A stretch of 64,000 nt of DNA from Clostridiales bacterium. Its GTDB lineage: Bacteria; Bacillota; Clostridia; Oscillospirales; Oscillospiraceae. Positions 49,718 to 60,307 of this stretch are shown piece after piece (positions within the stretch are counted from its first letter, which is position 1; the number at the start of each line of letters is the position of its first letter). The translations under genes were made by a program, and so were the position numbers. Where the stretch lies: the NCBI GenBank assembly GCA_012838665.1, contig DUOX01000002.1:23560-87559 (forward strand), given 5' to 3'. Below the pieces are notes generated by a model. It was not told where the DNA came from and made no database searches. It was given only the letters and a program-made list of their open reading frames with translations.

Positions 49718-51052
49718 TCAAAAACCGAACAAATTTTTTTGTCCGAATTTTCGCTTTTTCTTGCCGCCGGTCATCTGCTTTACCATAGTCTGCATCATTT
49801 CATACTGTTTCAACACGCGGTTTACGTCCACAACGCTGGTTCCGCTGCCGGCAGCTATGCGTTTTTTCCGGGAACTTCCCAAAACGTGGGGATTTTCCCT
49901 TTCATATGGCGTCATGGAAAGTATAATTGCTTCCGTCCGGGTCAGGGCCTTTTCATCGAAAGTGGCATTTTTGAGGGCCTTGGCGTCAAGTCCGGGAATC
50001 ATTCCCACAATGTCGGATATGCTTCCCATGGATTTCATTGATACCATCTGGTCATAAAAATCCGTCAAAGTAAACTTGTTCTGCCTGAGCCTCTCGGCCA
50101 TCTCTGCGGCCTTTTTCTCGTCAAAACTCTGCTCCGCCTTTTCGATAAGGGTCAGCACGTCCCCCATGCCCAGTATGCGGGAGGCCATGCGGTCCGGGTG
50201 GAAAACCTCAATCTGGTCCAGCTTTTCGCCCACGCCCACATATTTTATCGGCTTTCCGGTGACGGCCTTGACGGACAGGGCCGCTCCACCCCGGGCGTCG
50301 CCGTCCAGCTTCGTCATCATAATGCCGTCTATTCCCAGGGCATGGTCGAAGGCGGAGGCGGCGTTTACCGCGTCCTGGCCCGTCATGGCGTCCACCACAA
50401 GCATGATTTCCGCCGGCTGCGTGGCGTCCCGGATGTCCCTCAGCTCCTGCATGAGCTCCTCGTCTATATGGAGCCTGCCGGCCGTGTCCAGGATAACAAG
50501 GTCGTTCCCATGCTTTCTGGCATGCTCAACGCCGGCCCTGGCTATGTCCACCGGGTTGCCCTGCCCCATCTGGAATACGGGTATGCCAAGCTGACTTCCC
50601 ACGGTCTCAAGCTGCCTGATGGCGGCTGGCCTGTAAACGTCGCAGGCCACAAGTAATGGGCGCTTGCCGTTTTTCTTCAACAGGGCTGCAAGTTTTGCGC
50701 CGTTTGTGGTCTTGCCCGCGCCCTGAAGGCCTACCAGCATAAGTACGCTGGGGGATTTTGAGCTGATATTAATCTTGACATTGGTGCTGCCCATGAGGGC
50801 GCAAAGCTCCTCATTGACAATCTTAATGACCATCTGGGCCGGGGTCAGGCTCTCCAGAACGTCAGCCACCACTGCCCGCTCGGACACTTTTTTTATAAAG
50901 TCCTTGACCACCTTATAGCTGACGTCCGCCTCCAACAGGGCAAGGCGCACTTCACGCATGGCCTCCTTTATGTCGGCCTCCGTCAGACGCCCTTTTCCCC
51001 GCAGCTTTTTAAACGCGGCGCTAAGTTTTTCAGACAGACTTTCAAATGCCAT
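49718..51052 (-). CDS. ffh: Signal recognition particle protein Ffh
   Basis: GTPase subunit of the signal recognition particle, which targets membrane proteins to FtsY and the translocon. The 444 residues comprise the N domain, the G domain with GLQGAGKTTNGAKLA, DVYRPAAIRQLETVG, DTAGRLHIDEELMQEL and TKLDGDARGGAALS, and a methionine-rich M domain from about residue 295 that binds 4.5S RNA and signal peptides. AAGGGAT overlaps the ylxM stop. It is four bases downstream of ylxM. Confidence 0.98.
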   Translation of the reverse strand: MAFESLSEKLSAAFKKLRGKGRLTEADIKEAMREVRLALLEADVSYKVVKDFIKKVSERAVVADVLESLTPAQMVIKIVNEELCALMGSTNVKINISSKSPSVLMLVGLQGAGKTTNGAKLAALLKKNGKRPLLVACDVYRPAAIRQLETVGSQLGIPVFQMGQGNPVDIARAGVEHARKHGNDLVILDTAGRLHIDEELMQELRDIRDATQPAEIMLVVDAMTGQDAVNAASAFDHALGIDGIMMTKLDGDARGGAALSVKAVTGKPIKYVGVGEKLDQIEVFHPDRMASRILGMGDVLTLIEKAEQSFDEKKAAEMAERLRQNKFTLTDFYDQMVSMKSMGSISDIVGMIPGLDAKALKNATFDEKALTRTEAIILSMTPYERENPHVLGSSRKKRIAAGSGTSVVDVNRVLKQYEMMQTMVKQMTGGKKKRKFGQKNLFGF

Positions 51053-51056
51053 AATG

Positions 51057-51407
51057 CTATCCCTTCAAATCCTGAAGCCTTTTTTGGAGGCTTTCGGCCC
51101 GTTCCCTCGCCTCCCCACGGCAAAGCTGTATTAGCCTTGCAAGTTCCGTTTCCATCTCCCGAATAATCTCCCTCCGTTCCTCGAAACGGCGGAGAAGTCC
51201 GGTTTTTTCCTCCATCTGCAGGAGGGTATTCTCGGCGCGCATGATAATATCCCTTACTCCCTGACGGGATATCCCCTCGTTTTCCGCAATCTCTGACAGG
51301 GAAAGGTCCTCGTTATAGTACATTTCAAAATAACTGCGCTGCTTTTCCGTGAGAAGCTCGCCAAAAAAGTCCAGCAGCATGGTCATTTTAAGGGTTTTAT
51401 CGCTCAT
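51057..51407 (-). CDS. ylxM: YlxM, signal recognition particle-associated helix-turn-helix protein
   Basis: A 116-residue protein with a sigma-4-like helix-turn-helix (LTEKQRSYFEMYYNEDLSL then ENEGISRQGVRDIIMRAEN) and a charged coiled-coil tail. YlxM homologs modulate the SRP pathway in Gram-positive bacteria. ATG 51407 is set by GGAGG nine bases upstream; the longer frame runs through the promoter. It is first in the ylxM-ffh-rpsP-khpA operon and four bases from ffh. Confidence 0.95.
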   Translation of the reverse strand: MSDKTLKMTMLLDFFGELLTEKQRSYFEMYYNEDLSLSEIAENEGISRQGVRDIIMRAENTLLQMEEKTGLLRRFEERREIIREMETELARLIQLCRGEARERAESLQKRLQDLKG

Positions 51408-51429
51408 GTCCCACGCCTCCGCTCGGGGT

Positions 51430-51458
51430 ATTATATACGCTACGGCAAACGTTGTCAA
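51430..51458 (-). promoter_or_regulatory. Consensus promoter of the ylxM-ffh operon
   Basis: On the minus strand TTGACA (51453-51458) and TATAAT (51430-51435) are exact consensus hexamers 17 bp apart, giving a start near 51423 and a very short leader. Confidence 0.9.
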
Positions 51459-51581
51459 GTGTTTTTACTTTACACCCGGCATTATAACCTGTTCCCGCCT
51501 CTGTCTGCGCCCGTTTTTGAATATTTACCCATTTTAACGGGGAAACTGTTGGATACGACATACGCAAAATGGGGGTACACC

Positions 51582-54500
51582 ATGACATACAGCAATAACG
51601 GCATATACATCGACCCGGAACGTTTGGACGCCTACGGCGAAAATGTGGCCAGGTCATTTAAGCCCCAGGGCACTGTCACCGGCCAAAAGACCGCCGGCGA
51701 AGTATACAAACAGCTTCGCGAAATAAGGGAAATACACGACCGGCTTCAGCGGAGAATCAGCGGCAACGCGGGAATGCCCCAGGCCTACGAATGGCTTTTG
51801 GACAACTGGTATCTTGCCCAGCGGGAGGGCCTTGGCGCCGCCATTGAGCTGAAAAACGCAGGCCGCCTGCGGGCTGTCGAGGGAAGTGCCATGATATATG
51901 AGCTGTGCAATGCCCTGGTACACTCCGGACAGGGGGAGATAACCCGCTCCCGCTGCGAGCTGTTTCTTACGGGCTTTCAGCGCAGCCTGGTATTAAGCCG
52001 CCGGGAACTAGGCCTTTTTCTGCCCGGACTCCGGGCCGCCCTCATTTCCACGCTCCATTCCCTGTGCAAAAGGCTGGAATCCTCGTCTTCCGAGGAGCTG
52101 GACCAGGCTATGGGCAGGGTTTTTTCCTCCCTTCGGCTTCTGGGAAATCTGGACCTGTCCGAGACCCTGGAAAAGGTGGACCGAACGGAACAGATACTCC
52201 GGCGCGACCCGGCCGGAGTCTATTCTCGCATGGCCGAAAAAACTAGGGAGCACTACCGCCGCCAGGTGGAAAAGCTTGCAAAGCGGCACAAGGTACCGGA
52301 ACACAGGGTTGCCCAGCGTATCCTCAAGCTGGCTGAGGGCAGCCGGGGCCGGGCCCGTCATGTGGGCTACCATCTTTTTATCGAGCCTCTGGGACAGGCC
52401 CCGGACACCAGCGGCCAGGGCCTGTATATCGGGGGGATTGTTTTTATCACCCTGTTTTTGTCGCTGTTGCTGGGCTTTTTGACAAGCAGCGCCCCGGCGG
52501 CCATGCTTCTTATCATACCCATATCCGAACTGGTAAAAAACCTGTTGGATTTCATTTTGCTGCGCGTGGTCCCCCCCAGGCACGTGCCCCGCATGGATTT
52601 GCGGGACGGCGTTCCTATAGAAGGCCGGACCCTGTGTGTTATTTCGGCCCTTATAACAGGCCCCGACAGCGGAAAGGAATTTGCCCGGAAGCTGGAGGAA
52701 TACCGGCTTGCCAACCGGGACGCCGGAGACAATCTGCTTTTCGGCTTCCTAGCGGACCTGCCAGACACCAAAAAAGCCGAGCTGCCCGGCTCCGATGAGT
52801 GGATAAAAAGCGCCGCCGGAGCCATTGAAGCTCTAAACAAAAAGTACGGCGGCGGGTTTTTCTTCCTCTACCGGGAGCGCAGGCTTTGCGAGGCCGACGG
52901 CCGCTATATGGGCTGGGAACGCAAGCGGGGAGCTATTATGGAACTGGCAAGGCTGCTGGTAAATGGTGAAAGCAGCCTCCAGTGCGTGGCCGGAAACCGC
53001 CTGGGGCTGAGAGGCGTCAAGTATATTCTGACCCTGGACAGCGATACTCGTTTGGACCCCGGCACCGCCCGGGAGCTTATCGGGGCCATGCTCCACCCCT
53101 TAAACAGGCCGGTATTTGACGAGAAAAAGAGGGTTGTCACCCGGGGCTACGGCATCATCCACCCCCGGATGGCGGTGGAGCTGGAATCCGCCGGAAAAAG
53201 CGAGTTTTCCCGCATATTCGCCGGCCAGGGTGGAACCGACCCCTATGGCATAGCCTGCGGAGAAATATACATGGACCTGTTCGACCGGGGCGGCTTCTCC
53301 GGCAAGGGCATTATTGACGCAAAAATGCTTCTGTCCTGCATGGAAGGCCGCATACCGGAAAACCGGGTCCTCTCCCACGACGCCCTGGAGGGGGCCTATC
53401 TCCGGGGCGGCTTTATGGACGACGTAGAGCTTACCGACTGCTCCCCCTCCTCCGTATCCAGTTACTACAAGCGCATGCACCGCTGGACCCGGGGTGACTG
53501 GCAGAACCTGCCCTGGCTTTTTCGGCGGGGCCGGGAGCTTTCCGAGGTTGACAGGTGGAAAATTTTCGACAACCTGCGCCGGAGCCTGGTATCTCCCATG
53601 ACCTTTGCCACGATTTTTGCGGGCTTTCTTCTGCCCGTGGAGGCTCTCAGCTGGGCTGCCGTAGCCGCCCTGCTCTCCGCCGCCTCCCGCCTGCTTCTGA
53701 CCCTGGCAGAGAACGTAATGCGCCGGGGTGAAGAAAAAAAAGTCCGCTACCACTCCGCCGTCATCCACGGCGTGGGCGGCGCCATCATACAAACCGTGGT
53801 GCGGCTCATACTCCTGCCCTTTGAGGCTTGGGTCTGCTTCTCCGCCGCGGTCACCGCCCTCTGGCGGATGTTTATAAGCCATAAGAACCTTTTAAGCTGG
53901 CAGACCGCCGCCCAGAGCGAGGCAAAAAAGGGCAGCGTCCTCGGCTATTACAAAGAAATGTGGTTTTCCGTTGTTGCGGCGGTGATTTCCATGGCCTTCG
54001 CCCCCTCGATTATAGGTAAGGCGGCGGGGGTGATTTGGCTGTTCAGCCCTCTTTACGCCACCGCTCTAAGCCGGGAAAGGCGCCGGAAAAAACAGGTGGA
54101 CAACGCCGACAGGGATTACCTCCTCCAGTGCTGCCGGGAGATGTGGAGATTCTTCGAGGTCTATATCGGGCCGGAAAACCACTTCCTGCCCCCGGACAAC
54201 TGGCAGGAACAACCGCCGGTGGGTCTGGCAAGGCGCACTTCCCCCACAAACATCGGGCTGTGCCTTCTGTCGGCCCTCTGCGCCCTGGACCTGAAAATCA
54301 CCTCGGAATACACGGCCATGGGAATTATCGAAAACCTGCTGTGCACCATGGAGCGCCTGCCGAAATGGAAAGGCCACCTTTACAACTGGTATGATACCGC
54401 TACCCTGAAAACTTTGGAGCCCAGGTACGTCTCCACGGTGGACAGCGGCAACCTGGCCGGCTGCCTTATCACTCTGAGGGAAGGGCTGTTGGAATACGGC

Positions 54501-57500
54501 CGCCCGGACCTGGCGGCCAAGGCCGACGCCCTTTTGCGCCCTATGGATTTTCGCCCCCTTTACGACGAGGCCCGCCGCCTGTTCTATATCGGTCTGAACG
54601 TGGATCACGAGGAGGCCTCCAGCGGCTGGTATGATCTGCTGGCCAGCGAGGCAAGGCTCAGCGGCTATGTGGCCATCGCCAAGGGTGATGTGCCCCGACG
54701 CCACTGGCGCCGTCTGGGCCGCTCCCAGGTTCAGAAAGACGGCTTCCGGGGCATGGCCAGCTGGACGGGCACCATGTTCGAGTATCTGATGCCGGAACTG
54801 ATGATGCCCTGTTATAAGGATTCTCTCCTATATGAGAGCGCAAAATTCTGCCTCTATGTCCAAAAAAAGCGCCCCCCTAAGGGCATACCCTGGGGAATAT
54901 CGGAGAGCGCCTTTTACGCTCTTGACCCCAGCCTTAACTACCGCTATAAGGCCCACGGCTGCGCGGCCCTGGCCTTAAAAAGGGGCATGGACCGGGAGCT
55001 GGTCGTATCACCTTACAGTTCTTTTCTGGCCCTGAACTTAGACCCCAAGGGCGCTATAAAAAACCTCAAAAAACTTGACCAGCTTGGTGCCCGGGGCAGG
55101 TACGGTTTCTGGGAGGCGGTGGACTTTACCCCCTCCCGCTGCCGTCAGGACAAGTTCGAGATAGTCCGCTGCGTCATGGCCCACCATATCGGAATGAGCA
55201 TCATAGCCGTGGCAAACTACCTCTGCGAAGGCTGCTGTCAAAAACGTTTCATGGCAAACCCCGCCATGGCCGCCCACGCGGGACTGTTAAAGGAAAAGGT
55301 GCCCATCGGCGACGTGCTGCTCCGCCGGACTCACAGAGAGCTCCCGGAAAAACCCCCCAGGCTGGCAGCGGAACTGTGGCGCCAAAGCGGCGCCGGAACG
55401 GATTACGAAAAGCCCGCCTGTTGCCTGCTGTCAAACAGGGCTTTCCATGTTATGTTAACCGAATCGGGCATAAGCTCCGCCCGCTACGGTGACGTGCTTT
55501 TATATAAAGCGCCCCGCAGGCAGCTGGGTGACGATATCGGCCTGAAGCTGCATTATTCCGACACCAACAGGCAGACAAGCCTGCTTCCCCTGCCGGATAT
55601 GTCCCGGGACGTGGAATATTCCTGGGAATTCTGCTCTTGCTCCGGGATAATATCCGCAAATGCCGGTTACTTTCAGTCAAGAGCGGAGCTGTCCGTCGAC
55701 CCGAGAGAACCGGGCATGCTCTGGCAGATAAGCATGACCGCGGGAGACAGCACTCCCGTATCGGGAAAACTGGACCTGACCTTTGAACCGGTGCTGTATA
55801 ACGAAATAGATTATGTAAAGCACCCTGCCTTTATTTCCCTGGGAATGTACTCCTATGTCAAGGACAGCGCACTTATGATAAAGCGATTGAGACGGGGCAA
55901 AAGAGACGAGTGCTATTTATGCCTGGCCTGCGACAAGCCTATTGAACTTTCCGGAGCCCCGGGCTGGCTCAGCGGCAGCGTTATCCGCGCCCAGGTACAG
56001 ATGAGCCTGAAGCCGGGGCAGTGGGCCAACGTCCGCTTTGTAATGAGCCTGGCGGCTACCGAAAAGGAAGCCTATGCCAGTGCCCAGAGGATATTGTCCG
56101 CCCCGGAGTGCGAAAAAGCGGATCTGCCCTCCGCCTGCGCCGCCCTTTTGCGCATGGAAACAAGTCATGTGGACGCCGCCATGAACATGATAAAATACCT
56201 GGCTTTCCCCAGAGTTTTCCGGCCTCATGCAGCCGAGGCCTCGGCCAAGTGCCGGGAGGGCAAGGAGGGCCTTTGGCGCTTTGGCGTGTCGGGGGACATG
56301 CCCATATTGTGCGCAAAGCTCAATTCCGCCGATGAGCTGCCCGCCGCCGAGGAGCTTGTAAAGCAGCACGCCCTGCTGTCCACCTGCGGCATGCCCTTTG
56401 ATTTGGTCTTTATAACCGACAACGGGGGAAATTACCGCAGGCCCCTTACCACCGCAATCTGGGACCTGCTGCGCAAATACGGCCGGGAGTCCTTCGCCGG
56501 AATCCGGGGAGGAGTCCATTTGGCCGATGCCTCCGCCGACACCTCCTGCCTTTTGGCGTCCGCAAACCTGGTTCTCCGGCTTGACTCCCCGCGCTTGAAT
56601 GAGAGCAGAAACACGGGGATTAAATATATTATGTCAACTTACTTTCGTCGGTTGGCTATTAAAATTCCAGAATACAGATGGAATGATGATAACAGTTTCA
56701 GCTTTTATGTAAACCAATCACTGCCGCCCAGGGCCTGGGGAAATATGCTTACCAACGGGCTATTCGGCTTTTTCGCCACGGACTGCGGGACCGGCAACAT
56801 GTGGTACAAAAACGCCAGGGAATGCCGGATTAACCGCTGGATTAACGACCCCAGGGCCTCCGCCGGAACTGAGACGCTGGACCTTATTGCCGGAAATCGG
56901 CGCTACAGCCTCTTTGCCGGAGAAGATGACGGCCACTGCATGGTAACCTACGATTTCGGCTCCGCCGTATGGGAAAAGCGCGTTGGGGACTACCTCGTCA
57001 GAACAACGGCCTTTATCCCCACCGACACCAACGCCAGGGTGCTCATCATCGACCTTGAAGGGGCAAAAGGCGCCCATATCGGCTGGGGTACAGAACTGCT
57101 CATTTCCGGCGACGAGGCGGATGCCCAGCAGGTGGTCACCGCCTGGCACGAGGGCGTTCTCATGGCCAGAAACCCCAGAAGCCCCTTTCCGGACAAGCCT
57201 TTTATCGCCGCCTCCTCCGTACCCCCGTCCGGCTTTACCTGCGACCGCTTTTCATGGCTGCGGGGAGACCTGGACGGGCATTACGGGGCGGGCTACGACC
57301 CCTGTTTCGGGGCCATTTATCCCATAGAAAACACGCTGGTTCTGGTCTGCGGCTGTGACGACATTTCAAAGATATGCGGCCTTACGGACCCCACCGCCGC
57401 CCGGGAGGCTTTGGAGCAGGTCAATAAACTGTGGCGCAAAGCCGTCCTCCGCCTGAGGGTGAACACACCCGATAAGGAATTAAACCAAATGCTGAACGGC

Positions 57501-58874
57501 TGGCTGCCCTACCAGACCCTTGCCTGCCGAATGATGGGACGCACTTCAATATACCAGAACGGAGGGGCCTTCGGCTTCCGTGACCAGCTCCAGGATTCCG
57601 CCAGCCTTATACTGACGGACCCGGGCATAATCAGGAAACACATTTTGGAGTGCTGCGCCCACCAGTTCGAGGAGGGAGACGTGCAGCACTGGTGGCACCC
57701 CGGAGGCAAGGCCTCCAAAGGAGTGCGCACCCGCTGTTCCGACGACCTTGTGTGGCTGCCCTGGGCCTTGTGCGAGTATGTGGAAAAGACCGGCGACACC
57801 TCCATCTGCCATGAGCTGGTGCCCTATATCCGCTCCAAGCCCCTTGAGGAGGATGAGCATGACAGGTATGAGTCTCCCGACATATCCCCGATTTCCGAAA
57901 GCGTCATAAACCATTGCAAAAGAGCTCTGGATATGGTGCTGAAAAGGGGCACCGGAGTCCACGGTCTGCTGCTGTTCGGCTCCGGTGACTGGAACGACGG
58001 CATGGACGAGGTGGGCGCCGAAGGCCGGGGCGAGAGCGTGTGGCTCACCTGGTTCTTTTCCCACACCGCAAGGCGTTTCGGAAACCTGCTGAAATCCCCG
58101 GGTGGGGAGGCAGCTAGCGGCGCGGAAAAATATATCAGCGCCGCCGCCAGTTTCGGCCGGACGGCAAACGACGCCTGGGACGGCCAATGGTATCTGCGGG
58201 GCTATTATGACGACGGAGACCCCCTGGGAAGCCAGAACTCCGACTGCTGCCGCATAGATTCCATTGCCCAGAGCTTTTCCGTCTACTGCCCGGAATCCGA
58301 CCCCAAGCGCCGGGCCATAGCCTTAAATAGCGCGGTCCAGTACCTTTTTGACCGAAAAAACAAGTTTGTTCAGCTTTTTGACCCGCCTTTCGAGAATTCA
58401 AGGCAGAACCCGGGTTACATCCAGAGCTACGGGCCGGGTTTTCGTGAAAACGGGGGGCAATACACCCATGCCGCCATTTGGCTGGTCCAGGCCCTGCTCC
58501 GGGAGGGACGCGTCCAGGACGGCTACGAGATGCTTAAAACCCTGCTGCCGGCGAATCACGATTTGGCAGTATACGAGGCGGAGCCTTATGTCATCGCCGC
58601 AGACGTCTACGCCAACCCGGATTATATGGGCAGGGCCGGCTGGAGTTGGTATACCGGCTCCTCCGGATGGCTGTACCGGGTCTGCGTGGAGGACCTTCTG
58701 GGTCTGCGTCTTCGCAGCGGCAGGTTGTATATCGAGCCCCGGATTCCCCAGAACTGGGAAGGCTACACCGCTGTCTGGCGGAGCTCCGACGGTACGGAGC
58801 ACAAGATTGACGTACACAGAGACAAAATATTTGTGGACGGGAATGAATATGACGGCGCAGGCATTCCCATGTAA
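51582..58874 (+). CDS. Cyclic beta-1,2-glucan synthase-like giant membrane protein (GT84 + glycoamylase-like + GH94)
   Basis: A 2430-residue protein with the NdvB/Cgs layout that makes and remodels beta-1,2-glucans. Hydrophobic helices lie near residues 280-330, 675-710 and 795-830. The glycosyltransferase domain between them has YILTLDSDTRLDPGTA (~484), SHDALEGAYLRGGFMDD (~598) and HRWTRGDWQNLPWL (~633). A glycoamylase-like region follows (TSPTNIGLCLLSALCALDL ~885). The C-terminal third is a GH94 phosphorylase with GAFGFRDQLQDS (~1993) and the catalytic-acid motif GSGDWNDGMDE (~2134). ATG 51582 follows GGGGG; the frame is open 41 codons further but lacks another site. The frame is unbroken and no terminator is obvious. 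Confidence 0.93.
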   Translation: MTYSNNGIYIDPERLDAYGENVARSFKPQGTVTGQKTAGEVYKQLREIREIHDRLQRRISGNAGMPQAYEWLLDNWYLAQREGLGAAIELKNAGRLRAVEGSAMIYELCNALVHSGQGEITRSRCELFLTGFQRSLVLSRRELGLFLPGLRAALISTLHSLCKRLESSSSEELDQAMGRVFSSLRLLGNLDLSETLEKVDRTEQILRRDPAGVYSRMAEKTREHYRRQVEKLAKRHKVPEHRVAQRILKLAEGSRGRARHVGYHLFIEPLGQAPDTSGQGLYIGGIVFITLFLSLLLGFLTSSAPAAMLLIIPISELVKNLLDFILLRVVPPRHVPRMDLRDGVPIEGRTLCVISALITGPDSGKEFARKLEEYRLANRDAGDNLLFGFLADLPDTKKAELPGSDEWIKSAAGAIEALNKKYGGGFFFLYRERRLCEADGRYMGWERKRGAIMELARLLVNGESSLQCVAGNRLGLRGVKYILTLDSDTRLDPGTARELIGAMLHPLNRPVFDEKKRVVTRGYGIIHPRMAVELESAGKSEFSRIFAGQGGTDPYGIACGEIYMDLFDRGGFSGKGIIDAKMLLSCMEGRIPENRVLSHDALEGAYLRGGFMDDVELTDCSPSSVSSYYKRMHRWTRGDWQNLPWLFRRGRELSEVDRWKIFDNLRRSLVSPMTFATIFAGFLLPVEALSWAAVAALLSAASRLLLTLAENVMRRGEEKKVRYHSAVIHGVGGAIIQTVVRLILLPFEAWVCFSAAVTALWRMFISHKNLLSWQTAAQSEAKKGSVLGYYKEMWFSVVAAVISMAFAPSIIGKAAGVIWLFSPLYATALSRERRRKKQVDNADRDYLLQCCREMWRFFEVYIGPENHFLPPDNWQEQPPVGLARRTSPTNIGLCLLSALCALDLKITSEYTAMGIIENLLCTMERLPKWKGHLYNWYDTATLKTLEPRYVSTVDSGNLAGCLITLREGLLEYGRPDLAAKADALLRPMDFRPLYDEARRLFYIGLNVDHEEASSGWYDLLASEARLSGYVAIAKGDVPRRHWRRLGRSQVQKDGFRGMASWTGTMFEYLMPELMMPCYKDSLLYESAKFCLYVQKKRPPKGIPWGISESAFYALDPSLNYRYKAHGCAALALKRGMDRELVVSPYSSFLALNLDPKGAIKNLKKLDQLGARGRYGFWEAVDFTPSRCRQDKFEIVRCVMAHHIGMSIIAVANYLCEGCCQKRFMANPAMAAHAGLLKEKVPIGDVLLRRTHRELPEKPPRLAAELWRQSGAGTDYEKPACCLLSNRAFHVMLTESGISSARYGDVLLYKAPRRQLGDDIGLKLHYSDTNRQTSLLPLPDMSRDVEYSWEFCSCSGIISANAGYFQSRAELSVDPREPGMLWQISMTAGDSTPVSGKLDLTFEPVLYNEIDYVKHPAFISLGMYSYVKDSALMIKRLRRGKRDECYLCLACDKPIELSGAPGWLSGSVIRAQVQMSLKPGQWANVRFVMSLAATEKEAYASAQRILSAPECEKADLPSACAALLRMETSHVDAAMNMIKYLAFPRVFRPHAAEASAKCREGKEGLWRFGVSGDMPILCAKLNSADELPAAEELVKQHALLSTCGMPFDLVFITDNGGNYRRPLTTAIWDLLRKYGRESFAGIRGGVHLADASADTSCLLASANLVLRLDSPRLNESRNTGIKYIMSTYFRRLAIKIPEYRWNDDNSFSFYVNQSLPPRAWGNMLTNGLFGFFATDCGTGNMWYKNARECRINRWINDPRASAGTETLDLIAGNRRYSLFAGEDDGHCMVTYDFGSAVWEKRVGDYLVRTTAFIPTDTNARVLIIDLEGAKGAHIGWGTELLISGDEADAQQVVTAWHEGVLMARNPRSPFPDKPFIAASSVPPSGFTCDRFSWLRGDLDGHYGAGYDPCFGAIYPIENTLVLVCGCDDISKICGLTDPTAAREALEQVNKLWRKAVLRLRVNTPDKELNQMLNGWLPYQTLACRMMGRTSIYQNGGAFGFRDQLQDSASLILTDPGIIRKHILECCAHQFEEGDVQHWWHPGGKASKGVRTRCSDDLVWLPWALCEYVEKTGDTSICHELVPYIRSKPLEEDEHDRYESPDISPISESVINHCKRALDMVLKRGTGVHGLLLFGSGDWNDGMDEVGAEGRGESVWLTWFFSHTARRFGNLLKSPGGEAASGAEKYISAAASFGRTANDAWDGQWYLRGYYDDGDPLGSQNSDCCRIDSIAQSFSVYCPESDPKRRAIALNSAVQYLFDRKNKFVQLFDPPFENSRQNPGYIQSYGPGFRENGGQYTHAAIWLVQALLREGRVQDGYEMLKTLLPANHDLAVYEAEPYVIAADVYANPDYMGRAGWSWYTGSSGWLYRVCVEDLLGLRLRSGRLYIEPRIPQNWEGYTAVWRSSDGTEHKIDVHRDKIFVDGNEYDGAGIPM

Positions 58875-58942
58875 GGACTCCGAGCCAGTTTTCGAGGGAA
58901 GTATCCTTTCTCCTCGGGAATTCAAAATTAATAAAGTTTTCA

Positions 58943-58971
58943 TTTCCAAAAAAGGAAGAATATGATATTAT
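58943..58971 (+). promoter_or_regulatory. Possible promoter of the M16 peptidase operon
   Basis: TTTCCA and TATTAT are 17 bp apart, about 30 bp before the AGGAGGAG ribosome site. The -35 match is weak. Confidence 0.4.
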
Positions 58972-59002
58972 CTTGTAATAGGTAGATAGGAGGAGTACAG
59001 AC

Positions 59003-60307
59003 ATGGAGGCTATCAGAAAAAAAATAATGCCCTTTGTGGAACTCACCTGCCTGCGCACCGATAAATTCAAAACCGGATGCCTGAGCGTCAACCTGCTTAC
59101 ACGACTGAGCCGGGAAAACGCGTCAAAAAACGCTTTGATTCCCCATGTCCTGCGCCGGGGCAGCACCGGCCACCCGGACATGGAGAGCATTTCGGCCGCA
59201 TTGGACGAGCTTTACGGTGCCCGCATTGAGCCGGTGGTTCGCAAAAAAGGCGAGGTTCAGGCGGTGGGCTTTTTCGCGGACTTTGCCGATGATGCTTTCG
59301 TGCCAGGGGGGGAACAGGTTCTGGAGAAAGTGACCGCCCTTATGGGAGAGCTGCTTCTCAGCCCCAATACCCGGGGTGGCCTTTTCCTGCCCGCATACGT
59401 TGACAGCGAGCGCGAAAAGCTGCTGGAGCGGTTACGGGCCCGGATAAACGACAAGAGAAGTTACGCCGTTCAGCGCCTGTTCGAGCTCATGTGCTTTAGC
59501 GAGGACTACGCCACCGACAGGATGGGCACCGAGGAGGAGGCCCAGTCCATCAACTACCAGAAGCTTACCCGCCACTACAAGCAGCTTCTGCAGTGCGCTC
59601 CCATAGAGGTATTTTACTGCGGCGGCGCCGACCCCCTGCGGGTTGAGCGGGCCGTAAAAAGCGCCCTTGTCACCCTGCTCCGGGGGGAGCCGGATGAGGA
59701 CATAGGCACCGATATACGCATAAACACCGTGGAGGAAAACCCCAGGTACTTCACGGAGGAACTATCCATCACCCAGGGCAAGCTGTCCGTGGGGTTCAGG
59801 CTCGGAGAATGCATGTACAACCCCAACATGGCCGCCATCCGGGTCTTCAACGCCGTTTACGGCGGCAGCGTCACCTCGAAACTGTTTATGAATGTCCGGG
59901 AGAAATTGAGCCTGTGCTACTACGCCAACTCCGCCATTGACAGGCATAAGGGCCTTATGGTGGTTTCCTCCGGCATTGAATTTGACAAGTACGATGCCGC
60001 CCTCAGCGAGATTTTCGCCCAGCTTGAGGCGGTTAAAAAGGGCGACATCACCGATGACGAGCTTGCTGCCGCCCGAAAAGCCGTGGCAACGGAGCTGCGC
60101 TCCGCAATGGACAGTTCCGGCGCCCTGGAGGATTTTTGGCTGGCACAAAACGTGGACGGTCTGTACTACGGCCCGGAGGAGCTTGCGGCTCTAGCAGAGT
60201 CCATCACCAGGGACGAAGTTGTAGAGGTGGCAAAGGGCGTGGAATGCGACGCCGTATATTTCCTGCGGGGACTTTCCGAAGAAGGAGAAAAAGCCAATGG
60301 AGATTAG
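59003..60307 (+). CDS. M16 family peptidase-like protein, non-catalytic partner (YmfF-like)
   Basis: A 434-residue member of the insulinase/M16 family. It has the fold hallmarks LIPHVLRRGSTGHPDMESIS, ELYGARIEPV and the C-terminal-half motif FNAVYGGSVTSKLFMNVREK, but no HxxEH zinc motif, so it should lack activity by itself. AGGAGGAG precedes the ATG. It overlaps the next gene, which carries the active-site motif, by 11 bp. Inactive/active M16 pairs usually work as heterodimers; B. subtilis YmfF/YmfH is the matching pair. Confidence 0.88.
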   Translation: MEAIRKKIMPFVELTCLRTDKFKTGCLSVNLLTRLSRENASKNALIPHVLRRGSTGHPDMESISAALDELYGARIEPVVRKKGEVQAVGFFADFADDAFVPGGEQVLEKVTALMGELLLSPNTRGGLFLPAYVDSEREKLLERLRARINDKRSYAVQRLFELMCFSEDYATDRMGTEEEAQSINYQKLTRHYKQLLQCAPIEVFYCGGADPLRVERAVKSALVTLLRGEPDEDIGTDIRINTVEENPRYFTEELSITQGKLSVGFRLGECMYNPNMAAIRVFNAVYGGSVTSKLFMNVREKLSLCYYANSAIDRHKGLMVVSSGIEFDKYDAALSEIFAQLEAVKKGDITDDELAAARKAVATELRSAMDSSGALEDFWLAQNVDGLYYGPEELAALAESITRDEVVEVAKGVECDAVYFLRGLSEEGEKANGD

